Assembly (NCBI GenBank): GCA_049724395.1
Contig: JAUGWO010000120.1
Location: forward strand, 1 to 64,000
Direction of reading: 5' to 3'
DNA: 64,000 nucleotides
Source: Spongospora subterranea f. sp. subterranea
Taxonomy: Eukaryota > Endomyxa: Phytomyxea > Phytomyxea > Plasmodiophorida
Shown here: in pieces, positions 1 to 10,900 of the stretch
How the letters are laid out: each line of letters begins with the position of its first letter
Position numbering within the stretch: the first letter of the stretch is position 1
Position numbers and translations under genes: made by a program
Notes under the pieces: generated by a model
Told to the model about the DNA's origin: nothing
Databases searched by the model: none
What the model saw: the letters and a program-made list of their open reading frames with translations, nothing else

Positions 1-99
1 GGAGCGACAGAACGAGAAATGGCTGAACGCGGTTGCCTTGATCCGGTCTTTTTGTTCGTGCTAATGTTTTGTTTGTTATACAGATAATATTACCTATAT

Positions 100-1290
100 T
101 TAATGTAGGTATGTTTGATGGAGGTTTGAAAAACCTTTACCTGAATTTGAAACGAACTTGTCGAATCGCCCTTTGATTTGACGCTCGATGATCCAAATCA
201 CGCCCTTCCGGCACATCCTGTTGAATGGATTGTTCTGTGCAGGAAACAGAACATCAATAACCTCCGGCAGGAGTTCGACGACAACGCTGTCACAAAACGT
301 GACCATAAAATCATCATTTTTTACAGCGGCGTTGAACTCGATCGCCATTTGGGAGCATAATGCTGCCATTTGGACGGCACGTGTCGCTGTGCCTAGCCGG
401 TCATCCAACGGAGAATTGGCCACCTTATATACGACAAGAGCTGATCCAAACACCATTGGAAACATAGCTTCCTTATAAACAATCTTGGACTCGCCGTCAG
501 TAATAGGATCTTCCATGTTCGGTACAGGAAATTCCTTCTCGCTTAGAAACTGTTGCGACCATTTTTGACCATCGAACTGTCTTAAAATGGCAACTCCAGA
601 GCCTTGCACTGCGGTATCCGATTTTGAATTCTGGTATATATCCTGGAACTGAAATTGATCAAGATTGCCGAACGCGCTTGAGTGTACAAGGGCGCTTCCC
701 TTCGTTCCTGTCTTCAATCGCTTGATGACAGGACCGGTGACGTGATTACTGTTGTTGTTGCCAAACAACTCGATGGTGCGCAGCGGCTGTTGAATTGGGC
801 CACAGTCTTCACCATTGTCAGGGAGAGTCATATCCCATTCGTTATCAACATTATCCTGTTCATAATCGTGGCTGATTCTGTCATTATCATTGAAGTCATC
901 ATGTGAATGGTTTGATCTCACCAGATGCAACACCTTCTTGCCTCCAGAACGAGTGAGGTTGAAAGTAAATTCACAGAATGGCGTATTCTCCTGTATTATT
1001 GCACCATCCCCCGTGGTAAGAACGTAAGTGGCCCCAGAGCACCATTTCGGAACAGGAAATAAACTGGATGCCAATCCATCGATAATATCATAGTATGTGG
1101 CCGACAATGCGAAAACGACGTTGATTGCTGGATGATCTGGTAACTTCGTTGCCTTTTTAGTTCGGGGATCCATCCCTAGCGGGTAGGCGCACCAAGCGTT
1201 GGGCAGGAAGCCAAGCACTGACCCTGTTGCTGACCACAATGTTGACAGAACATAGACAGACTCGTTGATCAAATAATTGATTAAACCCAC
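100..1290 (-). CDS. unrecognised protein, two-copy family in this window
   Basis: This long minus-strand frame has no in-frame ATG at its upstream edge: the first codon at 1290 is GTG and the first in-frame ATG is at 1173. I do not recognise the family. A broken relative lies at about 6.75-7.8 kb on the same strand. The two share the motifs PAxNVV, a LFPxPxWxxGATYxLxTxDGA block and, further on, a GSA(L/I)xxxxxxSP block, in the same order. Similarity extends upstream of the ATG at 1173, so the real start probably lies in an upstream exon. The middle is rich in Asp and Asn and looks like a linker. The relative sits among Ty3/gypsy debris and its later part resembles a retropepsin-to-RT linker, so a retroelement origin is possible, but no catalytic motif is certain. 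Reality of a protein: moderate. Function: unknown. Confidence 0.5.
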   Translation of the reverse strand: MGLINYLINESVYVLSTLWSATGSVLGFLPNAWCAYPLGMDPRTKKATKLPDHPAINVVFALSATYYDIIDGLASSLFPVPKWCSGATYVLTTGDGAIIQENTPFCEFTFNLTRSGGKKVLHLVRSNHSHDDFNDNDRISHDYEQDNVDNEWDMTLPDNGEDCGPIQQPLRTIELFGNNNSNHVTGPVIKRLKTGTKGSALVHSSAFGNLDQFQFQDIYQNSKSDTAVQGSGVAILRQFDGQKWSQQFLSEKEFPVPNMEDPITDGESKIVYKEAMFPMVFGSALVVYKVANSPLDDRLGTATRAVQMAALCSQMAIEFNAAVKNDDFMVTFCDSVVVELLPEVIDVLFPAQNNPFNRMCRKGVIWIIERQIKGRFDKFVSNSGKGFSNLHQTYLH

Positions 1291-1689
1291 CCGACGACGA
1301 ATCTGTCATGGGAAGTCCGCTACGGCATTACCTATAGTTTTTTTCTGACGTACTGTAAAATAGTTTTGTTGCTCACAAAAAACATTTTGCGCATAATTTC
1401 CGCCCCTTGCCCTTCTCGGATTCCCTACATTGGGACACGGGGGAAATTTTCTGTACGGAACACCACAATGCCTTGAACCCAAGTCGCATCATTACAAATC
1501 AGCTGTCTATTTTTCCTGAGGTTCGTTCCTCCCATGCTCAAACCTGAGCTCTACTTCCGTATTAGCTGGCCAACCTCAGGGATTCCCCAAAATCCCAACC
1601 CACGGGGTTTTCGAACTCAGTATTTTGCACTGACCTGGTCCTACCTGCACCAACCGGGACAGACAGGAACCAAGCTCAGCGGTTCGTCA
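1291..1689. other. no gene seen
   Basis: About 400 bases between the first frame and the pogo-like transposon. I see no convincing coding sequence. The transposon's left terminal repeat should lie in or near this stretch, but I could not identify it. Confidence 0.4.
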
Positions 1690-2693
1690 TGATATCTACA
1701 ACTTTTGTAGGCGAATCACGTCAAAGCGACCCGATGGTGGAAAGATCGCGAGAATGTGGCAGTACAACACTTTTAACCAGAAATCGGTTTCTGGTTGCCG
1801 TGCTTCGATCCGCAAGGTCAGTCTTTTCAAGGCAGTATCTGGGCGTGGACCCAAGACCGCTCCATGGGTTGCGCAGACACATGAGGCCCTCTACTTGGAA
1901 TTCCGCCGCTTGAAGGCCCTGGGTGTCAAATTCTCTGCGTCCGTCTTGCAGCTTCTTGCCAAAGAAGTCATAATGCAGACTCAGACGGAGTACAACTTCA
2001 CGTACATCGACCCTAAGGACCAGATGCCCATCATCGAAAAAATCACCCCTCGCTGGATACAACTATTCATGGTATGATTGGGCCACCCGTGATGGGTTAA
2101 ACACGTGGATTACACTGAGCGATTGGCACCAGGAGCGCAACGACATCCTTAATCGTTGCCAGACGGGGAAGCTGTTGGTCAGTCCACAGAAGCTTGATCA
2201 CATCCATCGATCGGTTGCTTATCACTTGGGGAAGCTTCATCGCGGATTCCAGAGCGGATTATACGATGAGAATAAAATGCGAAAAATGAATGAGACACAT
2301 TTCATCGTGAATTGCGGTCGGTGAACTCACTGGTTCGGTTTATCGGATCTGGCATATTTATATTGTTGCAATCAGACAACGGGAAGACACTGGGAATGAG
2401 GGGAGTGAAATACGCCGATGTTGTTTCGGGTGGAGAATCAATGACGATGATGGTGACTATCACGGGTGGTCCCCAAGCCCGTATCGTGGCACCGATGATG
2501 ATATTCATGAATAAGAACAGGAAGTACCCGATAAATGGCTTCCCTGATTCCATACCAGGTGCCTCATATCGTACCGGTCCTAAAGCCTGGAATGATAAGC
2601 TCGTAAGATCTATTTTTTTGGCCGGGAGTGTGAACCGCAGATGACATTGGTACAGGTGTTCCCGTTGTATGTGAAAGAGCGTCGCGCCTACCC
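1690..2693 (+). pseudogene. pogo/DDE_1-type transposase, 5' part
   Basis: This is the N-terminal part of a DDE_1 (pogo/Tigger-like) transposase. A CENP-B/Tc5-type helix-turn-helix segment runs through about 1840-2070, with the family signature ITPRWIQLFM near its end. The first catalytic region follows in another frame: an ETHFIVN stretch near 2297-2316, then GVKYADVVSGG and a TNKNR-like MNKNRKYPINGFPD segment up to about 2640. At least two frame changes and a short foreign stretch at about 2317-2372 break the reading frame, so this is a dead copy. It stops exactly at the target duplication of the Ty3/gypsy element at 2694 and resumes at 5518. Confidence 0.75.
2689..2693. repeat. target-site duplication TACCC, left copy
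   Basis: The five bases TACCC directly precede the TGTTAG start of the left LTR. The same five bases follow the right LTR at 5513-5517, the length expected for Ty3/gypsy integration. Confidence 0.75.
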
Positions 2694-2882
2694 TGTTAGA
2701 TCCCCCACACCAGTCAATAATATCTATCCATATTACCTATCTACGATCTGCACGCACAGTCTTCGGGCTCAGATCGTATTGTTAGTTCTAGTAAAGCACC
2801 ACGTTTAGCCTCAGCCTCTGTTAGTTCCTTCTCTCTAGTTTAGCTTAAGCCCTATAGTTCGTTCCGTCCAGGTCTTTACACT
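2694..2882 (+). repeat. left LTR of the Ty3/gypsy element
   Basis: It starts TGTTAGATCC and matches the right LTR nearly base for base. The main visible difference is a 7-base stretch near 2755. The inner edge is approximate. Confidence 0.8.
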
Positions 2883-5328
2883 ATCATTCATGAACGAGAC
2901 GTTCCAGGACTGCCTGGGAAAATTCGTGGTGGTATACCTGGATGATATCTTGATTTATTCGCAGGATCCAGAGAAACACGAAGCTCACGTAAAGGTGGTT
3001 TTGCAACGTTTGCGTGAGAAGAAGTTGTTTGCCAAGCTGGAGAAATGCGCTTTTGGAGTTCGACGTGTAGAATTTCTGGGTTACATCATCAGCCCGCAAG
3101 GAATCGAAATGGATCCAGAGAAAACCTCCAATATCACCTCGTGGCAAACACCGACGTCCGTCAAGGGGATTCAATGTTTTTTGGGATTCGCCAACTTTTA
3201 CCGTGATTTCATCTCTCGTTACTCCCAATATGCAGCACCACTATACGAGCTGACTAAAAAGGATGTACTGTTTTCTTGGCAACCTCAGCATCAAGCATCT
3301 TTTGACGCCAATCAAACGGGCCTTCTCTCAAGCACCAATATTAGCCCATTTCATCCCTTCTGCCCCGTGTATAGTGGAGACCGACGCTTCCGACTTCGCG
3401 ATCGGCATGATATTATCGCAGGTTCAGACTGATGGAAAATTACGCCCGATTGCATTCCATTCACGCAAACTCACACCGGCAGAAATCAACTACGAGACGC
3501 ACGACAAGGAATTACTGGCGGTCGTGGTGGCTATTTCCCGTTGGCGACATTACTTTAGTCCACACAAGATTAAGGTCCTCTCTGACCATAATAATCTCCG
3601 TTATTTCTCATCATCGAAGCTTCTCAACCGACGACAAGCACGCTGGTCTATGATATTGTCGGAATATGATTATGTGATACATCATCGTGCTGGTTCACTC
3701 TCTGGGCAACCAGACGCCTTGTCGAGACGCCCTGAGTACGAGATACAGCCTAATGATCCCGTGTGGCAACAGCAGCGAACTTGTTTACTACCAGAAGACA
3801 GCCTTAGCGTTGCTCCACTAGAATTGAATGCAATTCAATCCGGTCTGGAGGGTCTCATACTATTGGTAATATTATCAGAGAATCTCAATCATACGATTCT
3901 GCAGTTCAGCAACAAATCCGCCACGTCACCAAGCCCTTTCACGTTCATGACGGGTTATTGTACAAAGAACAGGCACTTGTAGTACCTAGAGAAACGGCGC
4001 AACTCAAAGTACTCACACAGCTCCATGACTCCCCATTGGGAGGTCATTTAGGTCGGCGGAAAACGCTTCAAGCAGTGCAACGACATTTTTGGTGGTCCGG
4101 AATGAATGATTTCGTTCGACGCTACGTCAAAACGTGTGATCGTTGCCAGCGAACCAAATTGCAGCGCAAGGCACCACCAGGACTGTTAAAACCGTTACCC
4201 ATTCCAACGGATTTATGGCGATCAATTTCATTAGACTTCATAGTTAAACTACCCAAATCCAACGGTTTCGACTCAATTCTCGTCGTGGTTGATCGTTTGT
4301 CGAAAATGGCGCATTTTATTGCTTGTAAAGAATCAATCACATCGCCACAGTTGGCTGAATTGATGCTACGACAAGTGTTCCGGCTTCATGGACTCCCAGA
4401 CGATATTGTATCAGACCGTGGCCCGCAGATGGTTACAAGATTTTGGAAATGCCTTCTCCAACGGCTACAGATTCAACGGAAACTATCTACGTCGAGACAC
4501 CCGCAGACCAACGGACAGACAGAAAGGGTTAACCAAGTTGTAGAGCAGTATTTAAGGACGTTTACTTCCTACCAGCAGGACGACTGGGAAGATTGGTTGG
4601 CGCTGGCTGAATTCCAATACAACAACACCGAACACTCATCGACCAAAGTTTCCCCATTTTTTGCAAACTATGGGTTCCATCCCCGCACCATCGACGTCCC
4701 ATCATTCTGCCAATCACAAGCGAATCCGTCCGCTGATGAAAGGGCAAACCATTTACGAAGCATTCGCTTATTTTTACGACGACAACTTGAACAGGCCGTG
4801 TTTTCGATGAAAAAATATGCCGATAACAAACGTTCTGAGGCTCCCGCATATTCACTGGGCGAGTTAGTCATGGTGAAGAGAATCGATTGGAATACAACTC
4901 GACCTTGTCCAAAGCTCGACGACAGATTCGCGGGACCCTTCCCGATCATCGCGAAGGTTAACGACGTAACATTTTCATTGCAATTGCCTGCATCTTGGCG
5001 AGTGCATAACACGTTCCACGTCTCGCAGATTGAGCCATATCACAGGAACGACATTGCTGGGCGAGCTCAAGATTGTCCTCCTGAACCCATTTTCATACCT
5101 GCGGAATCAACAGAACCGTTATTCATCGTTAAGGATATTCTGGATTCTAGGGTCTACCGCAATCAGCTGCAATACTTAGTGGACTGGGAAGGTTATCCTC
5201 CATCCGAACGTTCCTGGGAGCCAGCGCGAGGGCTTGCAGATAACTCTCCTCCGCTGCGGGAAGCCATCGCTAAATTTCATGACAATTATCCGGACAAACC
5301 TAATCGGGATTTAAAAAAGGGGAGGTAG

Positions 5329-5512
5329 TGTTAGATCCACCACACCAGTCAATAATATCTATTCATATTACCTATCTACGATCTGAGTCTTCGGGCTCAG
5401 ATCGTATTATTAGTTCTAGTAAAGCACCACGTTTAGCCTCAGCCTCTGTTAGTTCCTTCTCTCTAGTTTAGCTTAAGCCCTATAGTTCGTTCCGTCCAGG
5501 TCTTTACTATAA
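5329..5512 (+). repeat. right LTR of the Ty3/gypsy element
   Basis: It starts TGTTAGATCC right after a purine-rich tract and ends just before the duplicated TACCC at 5513-5517. It is about 184 bp long and nearly identical to the left LTR. Confidence 0.85.
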
Positions 5513-5517
5513 TACCC

Positions 5518-6047
5518 GCTCGATCCCCGCCGAGAGGAGATACATTTATGGGTTGATAACTGCGGCGGGCACAATGCCTCTCAAGAGCTTGACGGTGCTC
5601 TGGCTGAAACCAACACGGCCACCCACTATTTTCCGCCGTGCGCGACTGATTTGGTTCAGCCCGCCGATTCGTTTGTAATTTCTAAAATCAAAGACGAATG
5701 GACCCGTCGATGGGATTTGAAAAAATTCGAACTCATCCAAGGCGACGAGTGGTCGAACACCGTCAGAGCTGGCGGGAGCTGGTCGGGAAAGCTCCGGAAT
5801 CCAGGCAAAGCGTATTTTCTCCAGCTGGCCGCCGACTGCGTCCGCGCTGTGAACTCCATGCGCGACAGCAATTGACGTACGCTCGCAAAGCAATGATCCG
5901 ATGCGGCCTATCTCTAGACGTAACTGGATTCTGGCACGTTAAGCAGCTAACGCCTGAGCTTCAGGATATAATCGTCAAACACAAAAACCACTTTGATGGC
6001 GAGGCGGTTGCATTGCCCGGCGTCGCACCCGCTGCCATTCAGCCGTA
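5518..6047 (+). pseudogene. pogo/DDE_1-type transposase, 3' part
   Basis: This is the downstream part of the transposase begun at 1690. If the gypsy element and one copy of TACCC are set aside, the two arms abut in the same reading frame. The arm carries the second catalytic signature of the DDE_1 family (VDNCGGHN near 5553-5580), then THYFPPCATDLVQPADSF at about 5617-5675 and KIKDEWTRRW. A basic, helix-rich C-terminal region continues to a stop near 6047, with at least one frame change after about 5870. Dead copy; plain cut-and-paste DNA transposon. Confidence 0.8.
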
Positions 6048-6224
6048 GTACCTCTCTGCACGTCGCTATTCAATTAAACAGAAATATGTTCGAGGTAAAT
6101 TGTGTACGGTGGAAATCCCTCGCCACCGAAGCGGTTGTGTTGTTTGACGATGATGGCATGAAGGTCGTTCGACCATGCCTTGACATCATATAGTATATCT
6201 ATAGTATTGCCTGTCAACACTGCG

Positions 6225-6410
6225 ACTGGAGTACACACTAAATATGAACATTCCCGAATAGTGTGGTACACTATTCGTACCACCCTATAATTAGTGTGTA
6301 TTCCCAATTAGTGTGTTACACAATTAACTGTGGAGTTACCCAAAATCACACAAACGCAATTACTGTAATACACACTAATTACGATGAACGGTGTACTATT
6401 TCGAATGGGA
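6225..6410. repeat. short inverted motifs, possible pogo terminus
   Basis: A TAGTGTG/CACACTA motif recurs in both orientations, and there is a perfect small palindrome (GAATAGTGT-ggt-ACACTATTC) near 6255-6275. Its position just downstream of the transposase suggests a terminal or subterminal repeat of that transposon. I did not find a matching left end. Confidence 0.35.
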
Positions 6411-6436
6411 AGTTAACGAAAATTATCATCATTCAG

Positions 6437-6793
6437 ACATCCTGAAACGGATGGCCAGACAGAAATGGTTAACCAAGTCCTCGAGCAGTTTCTTCGTTGT
6501 TGAATTATTTTCCTGCAAGACGATTGGGTAGATGAACTTGCAATGGCGGAATTTGCTTATAACAATACAGTCCATTCATCGACAGGATTGACAATCCAAG
6601 AATCCCCATGATCCCATTCCCCGATCATCATCAACGACACCTTGTGCCGACGATCGTGCCGATCATCTTCATAACAATCGACAACTTCTTCAGAAACAAC
6701 GCCGTCAGGCGGTTCACCACATTAAGCAATCAGCAGACAACCGCCGCAGTCAGGATCGACGTTTGGAGGTTGGTGAAAAGGTTATGCTGTAAC
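6437..6793 (+). mobile_element. Ty3/gypsy integrase fragment
   Basis: A fossil piece of a Ty3/gypsy integrase. It contains the conserved HPETDGQTE motif at the end of the integrase core, the AEFAYNNTVHSST region, and the downstream helical segment (ADDRADHLHNNR) that precedes the integrase C-terminus. It is distinct in sequence from the element at 2694-5512. It is a broken fragment with no LTRs seen, and looks older than that element. Confidence 0.75.
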
Positions 6794-7800
6794 GGCGGTG
6801 ACGGCGACATGCAGGGAGACCATTCTTCACCGCTCGATTACACATGTTCTCGATAGCCGCTCCAATTTCCGCCGGACGATCCGTGCCGATATCAATGGAT
6901 AGTCGATGCCCGGTTATGTATTCAGATTCAGCGGTTGGAGTCGGGAGATGAAGTTGTATTCGTTTAGCGGAGAGAGGTGGTGTAAGTGATGGGGCGGTTT
7001 GTGTCGGTAGATCTTCAATCGTTAAGTGTCCACCCACCGCCGCTTGAAGCTTATCCATTAATAAAACATCCGGATCGATTCCCAAAGCAAATAGTTCCGG
7101 TTTACCAATTAGGACGACACCGTCTGAAAGATTTCACGCGTCACAAAGCACTCTCGACGACGCAAAGTGACTTTGGCGCCAATAGGTGAATCGAGGGTGA
7201 GGTCCAAAATTGCGGAACCTATAAAGGTGGAAGAATATCCCGCTACCGCCTGTTTGCCTGTGATTGGTTCATCGAAGAAGTAACAGGGGACGTGTGTTTT
7301 TCTGTCAATAGGCATTGAAGAGTTTTCTCATCGATGGTTGTTTTAGAAGAACCATCGAACTTGGTACCAGCTTTAATCAAAGCGCCGTCACACGTGGCCA
7401 GATCGTAAGTGGCGCCGTCTCTCCATGCTGGATAAGGAAACAGAGCTTCCGCCAACTCGGCAACAACACAATCAAACGATTCGGATCTCAGAATCACGAC
7501 GTTGACGGCGGGAATCTTGTCGAGTTTAATCGGCCGTGCGATTCTTGATCGTATCCATACGGGACGGCCATCACATTGACCTTGGGAGTAGGTTTTGGCG
7601 CTGGGGGCGCACCTCGGCGTGTATTGGCCCTTGAACGACCCACTTCTGCGTTGGTTTGCTTCATCTCTTCGATGGCCTGTTGTACTGTCTGCCGGACGAC
7701 AGCCAAATTGCTAGGACATTGAACGGCGCAAGCACCTTGGGGCATACCGCATTTGATGCAAAACATTGTCAACAGAAATGTAATGTCAAATGGCGCGGAC
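6750..7800 (-). pseudogene. broken relative of the frame at 100-1290
   Basis: Several minus-strand pieces together resemble the unrecognised protein at 100-1290: a PAVNVV motif near 7505, LFPYPAWRDGATYDLATCDGA near 7395-7450, and IGSAILDLTLDSP near 7180-7230. Upstream is a Cys-containing start (CIKCGMPQGACAVQC, about 7715-7765). Downstream is an ALGIDPDVLL segment near 7060-7085, reminiscent of the protease-to-RT linker of Ty3/gypsy polyproteins. The copy has several breaks. Its orientation is opposite to the integrase fragment at 6437-6793, so the two need not belong to one element. The family name is not known to me. Confidence 0.5.
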
Positions 7801-7919
7801 TTGCGGAACGGGGATGGAGAGGAATTGAATGTCAAATGGCGCGGACTTGCGGAACGGGGATGGAGAGGAATTGAATGTCAAATGGCGCGGACTTGCGGAA
7901 CGGGGATGGAGAGGAATTG
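7782..7919 (+). repeat. 46-bp tandem repeat, three exact copies
   Basis: Three head-to-tail copies of a 46-bp unit beginning AATGTCAAATGGCGCGGAC start at 7782, 7828 and 7874, with a decayed partial copy from 7920. They end about 75 bp before the ATG of the secreted ankyrin gene at 7993, so they lie in its promoter or 5' leader. Confidence 0.9.
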
Positions 7920-7992
7920 AATGTCAACTCGCGCGGAGTTGCGGCTCTCGAATTCCGTACCATACTGTACTTTGACCATTTCCACAACGAGG

Positions 7993-10900
7993 ATGTCCAA
8001 ATATCTGTTTTCAGGAGTTCTGTTCTTACTGGTAGCATTGGGATCTGGTGCTTCAATCCAATGCCAAACATCGCAAGTTGTTAAAGCCTTAATTGAGGCA
8101 ATTATCAACAAGTTTGCAAAGAGAATTGTTTAACAATCAAAACAATAATCGGAGTGTCAGAGAACAAAGAGCTGTGGAATTGGCCAGCATTATTGGTGAC
8201 GATTGTATCGATGCTTCGATTTCCGTTGATGAAAAAATTTCTTCATCGGTATTATTGGAGCAATTTCGGTGCAAACACTGATCGCTCCTACACCACTACT
8301 ATTATCAATTTGGCACTTCTCTACGACCAGTAAATTCGAATTGATTTTGATTCAATTTGACCTTATTGTTATCTCAATAGGACAAATGTCGCTGAGATTC
8401 TGATAGAGAGAGAGGCCAATCTGTTGATAAAGGATAGTCATGGCAATACTGCATTGCATATCGCCTCCTGCCGGGGACAGTAATATATTCCTCATTATGT
8501 ATTACCACATATTATCTGAAATCTTTATAGCAAAACCGTCGTGAGTATGATTTTGAACAAGTCGAAACCGCAGGATATTGACCAACGGAACCATGAAGGT
8601 GCAACGGCACTCCATCTGGCAATTTACTATAGGAGGTTGGTCGTATATACTGTTTGAGGCTGATCCCTGGCAATAATTGCTACTGGTTTTAGAGCCGATG
8701 TCGTTGAGGAGCTGTTGAAAAATTTCGCCAATCCTTTAATCACTGATAGATATGGGGATACAGCACTTCACCAGGCAATAGATAAGGTCCGGCTTTTGGG
8801 TGCAGAGTTAATTTTGATGATAATTGATGCGGCGAGGAAATATACTATCAATACTTTGGGACAGACTGTGATGACAGACCCCTCTTCGTGTTCAAGTCCA
8901 AACTTTGTTCAAGATGGCCGGTATATATTGTGAACAGGCTTGTCATAATGATTGAAATTAGCTGATATGATCTCACAGGGACAGGGACGAAATCTTTGAG
9001 GCGATGTCGAAATTCATCAATCTCAAAAACCGTCAAAAAAAAACTCCTTTATTGATCGCTATTACAAATATTCATTATTCTGTCGATATTGTCGAATTGC
9101 TGTTAGAGAATGGAGCCGATCCCACAATTGGTGATGATTATGGTGTCACTGCACTGGACCACGCTATATTGAATAATCGGTAGATTAAACTGTTCAAATT
9201 GTTCATCTATCAAATAACTGATCGAGATATCACAGAGGTGTTAATATTATTTCTGCAATAATTACTCCTGCGAGGCGACAAAATATACAGAATGTGATGA
9301 CGGATCCCTCAGTATGGTCAAGTCCACACTTGGATCAAGATGGCCGGTATATATTGTGAACAGGTGTGTCGGAAGGAATGATTGAAATCGCTGAATTGGT
9401 CACAGAGGCAGAGTTATGACCCGTGAGTCGATGTTGAAATTCATCAATAGCATTAACCGTCATGGAAAATCTGCTCTCTACCTCGCTATCATCACTTCTG
9501 ATTGTTCTGTCGAAACCCTCCAATGTCTGTTAGATAATGGAGCAGATCCCTGGATTGGTGATGATCGGGGGAACACTGCACTGGCAGTCGCATTAATGTA
9601 TAAACGGTAAACTAAACTGTTCAAATTGTTCATTTATCAAATAACTGATCGAGATCTCATAGAGGTTTAAATTTTATTTCTACATTAATTACTGCGGCGA
9701 GGCGACAAATTATGCAAAATATGGGACAGAATGTGATGACGGGCCCCTCAGTATGTTCAAGTCCAAATTTGGTTCAAAATGGCCGGTATTTATTGTGAAC
9801 AGGTATGTCGAAATGATTGAAATTGCTGATTTGATCTCACAGGGACAGAGATATGATGTCGGAATTCATCAATCTCCAGAACCATGATGGAATAACTGCT
9901 TTATTGAATGCTATTACAAAAGGTTGTTCCGTCGAAATTGTCGAATTGCTGTTAGAGCATGGAGCCGATCCCAGGATTGGTGATGCTTTATTAATCGCTA
10001 TTACAAATTTTTGTTCTGGCAAAATTGTCGAATTGCTGTTAGAGAATGGAGCCGATCCCAGGAGTGTTGATAGTAATGGGAACACAGCACTTGGCCTCGC
10101 ATCAATGTGTAAACGGTAAACTAAACTGTTCAAATTGTTCATTGATCAAATAACTGATCGAGATCTCATAGAGGTGTAAATTTTATTTCTCCATTAATTA
10201 CTGCGGCGAGGCAACAAATTATCAATAATCTGGGACAGAATGTGATGACGGGTCCCTCAGTATGTTCAAGTCCAAACTTGGTTCAAAATGGCCGGTATTT
10301 ATTATGAACAGGTGTTAGGAAGGAAATCGCTGATTTGATCACAGGGACAGAGATATGGTCCGTGAGTCGATGTTGGAATTCATCAATAACAGGAACCCTC
10401 GTGGAGTTTCTGCTCTCCACCTCGCTATTATATTTCAAAGTTCCTTCGAAACCCTCAAAATTCTTTTAGAAAATGATGCCGATCCCAGGATTCCTGATAA
10501 TAATGGGAAGACGGCACTGGACCTCGCTATACAGCAAAAACGGTATTCTGAACTGTTCAAATTTTTCATTTGTCAAAATTAACTGATTGAGATGTCACAG
10601 ACATGAGGCGATCATTGAGATAGTCAACGCGGTGAGGAATATGCCAAAACTACATTTTCTCCAAAATGGGATGACACCTCCCTTGTATTCCGGTCTGATT
10701 CAACATTTAACTCATCGTCGCCTGTATCTTCCTCACATGTTGTCCTACACATTGAAATTGGCTGATTTGATTTCCCAGGCCGATTGATGTGATCTCTGTT
10801 ATATTCGCTGACGACATGATCAATCAGTGGAAGAAATGTGCGAAAAATGCTCTCGTTTGGGCAGAGTCGACAAAGCGGTTGGTCTTGGCCTGGTTAACGA

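Larger units (their letters stand above)
2694..5512 (+). mobile_element. Ty3/gypsy chromovirus fossil
   Basis: A Ty3/gypsy LTR element of the chromovirus type, inserted in the pogo-like transposase. Its ends are LTRs that both start TGTTAG, and it is bounded by the 5-bp duplication TACCC. Recognisable parts in order are the end of reverse transcriptase (YLDDILIYS near 2935-2960), RNase H (about 3265-3760), the integrase zinc-binding region (about 4000-4170), the integrase core (about 4220-4620) and a C-terminal chromodomain (about 5130-5270, LVDWEGYPPSERSWEP). A purine-rich tract immediately precedes the right LTR. The copy is incomplete and broken: no gag or protease is recognised, and there are a few breaks. 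The two LTRs are nearly identical, so the insertion is young. Confidence 0.9.

Noticed and set aside
7782-7919. CRISPR-like array
   Set aside because: The copies are directly adjacent without spacers and the DNA is eukaryotic.
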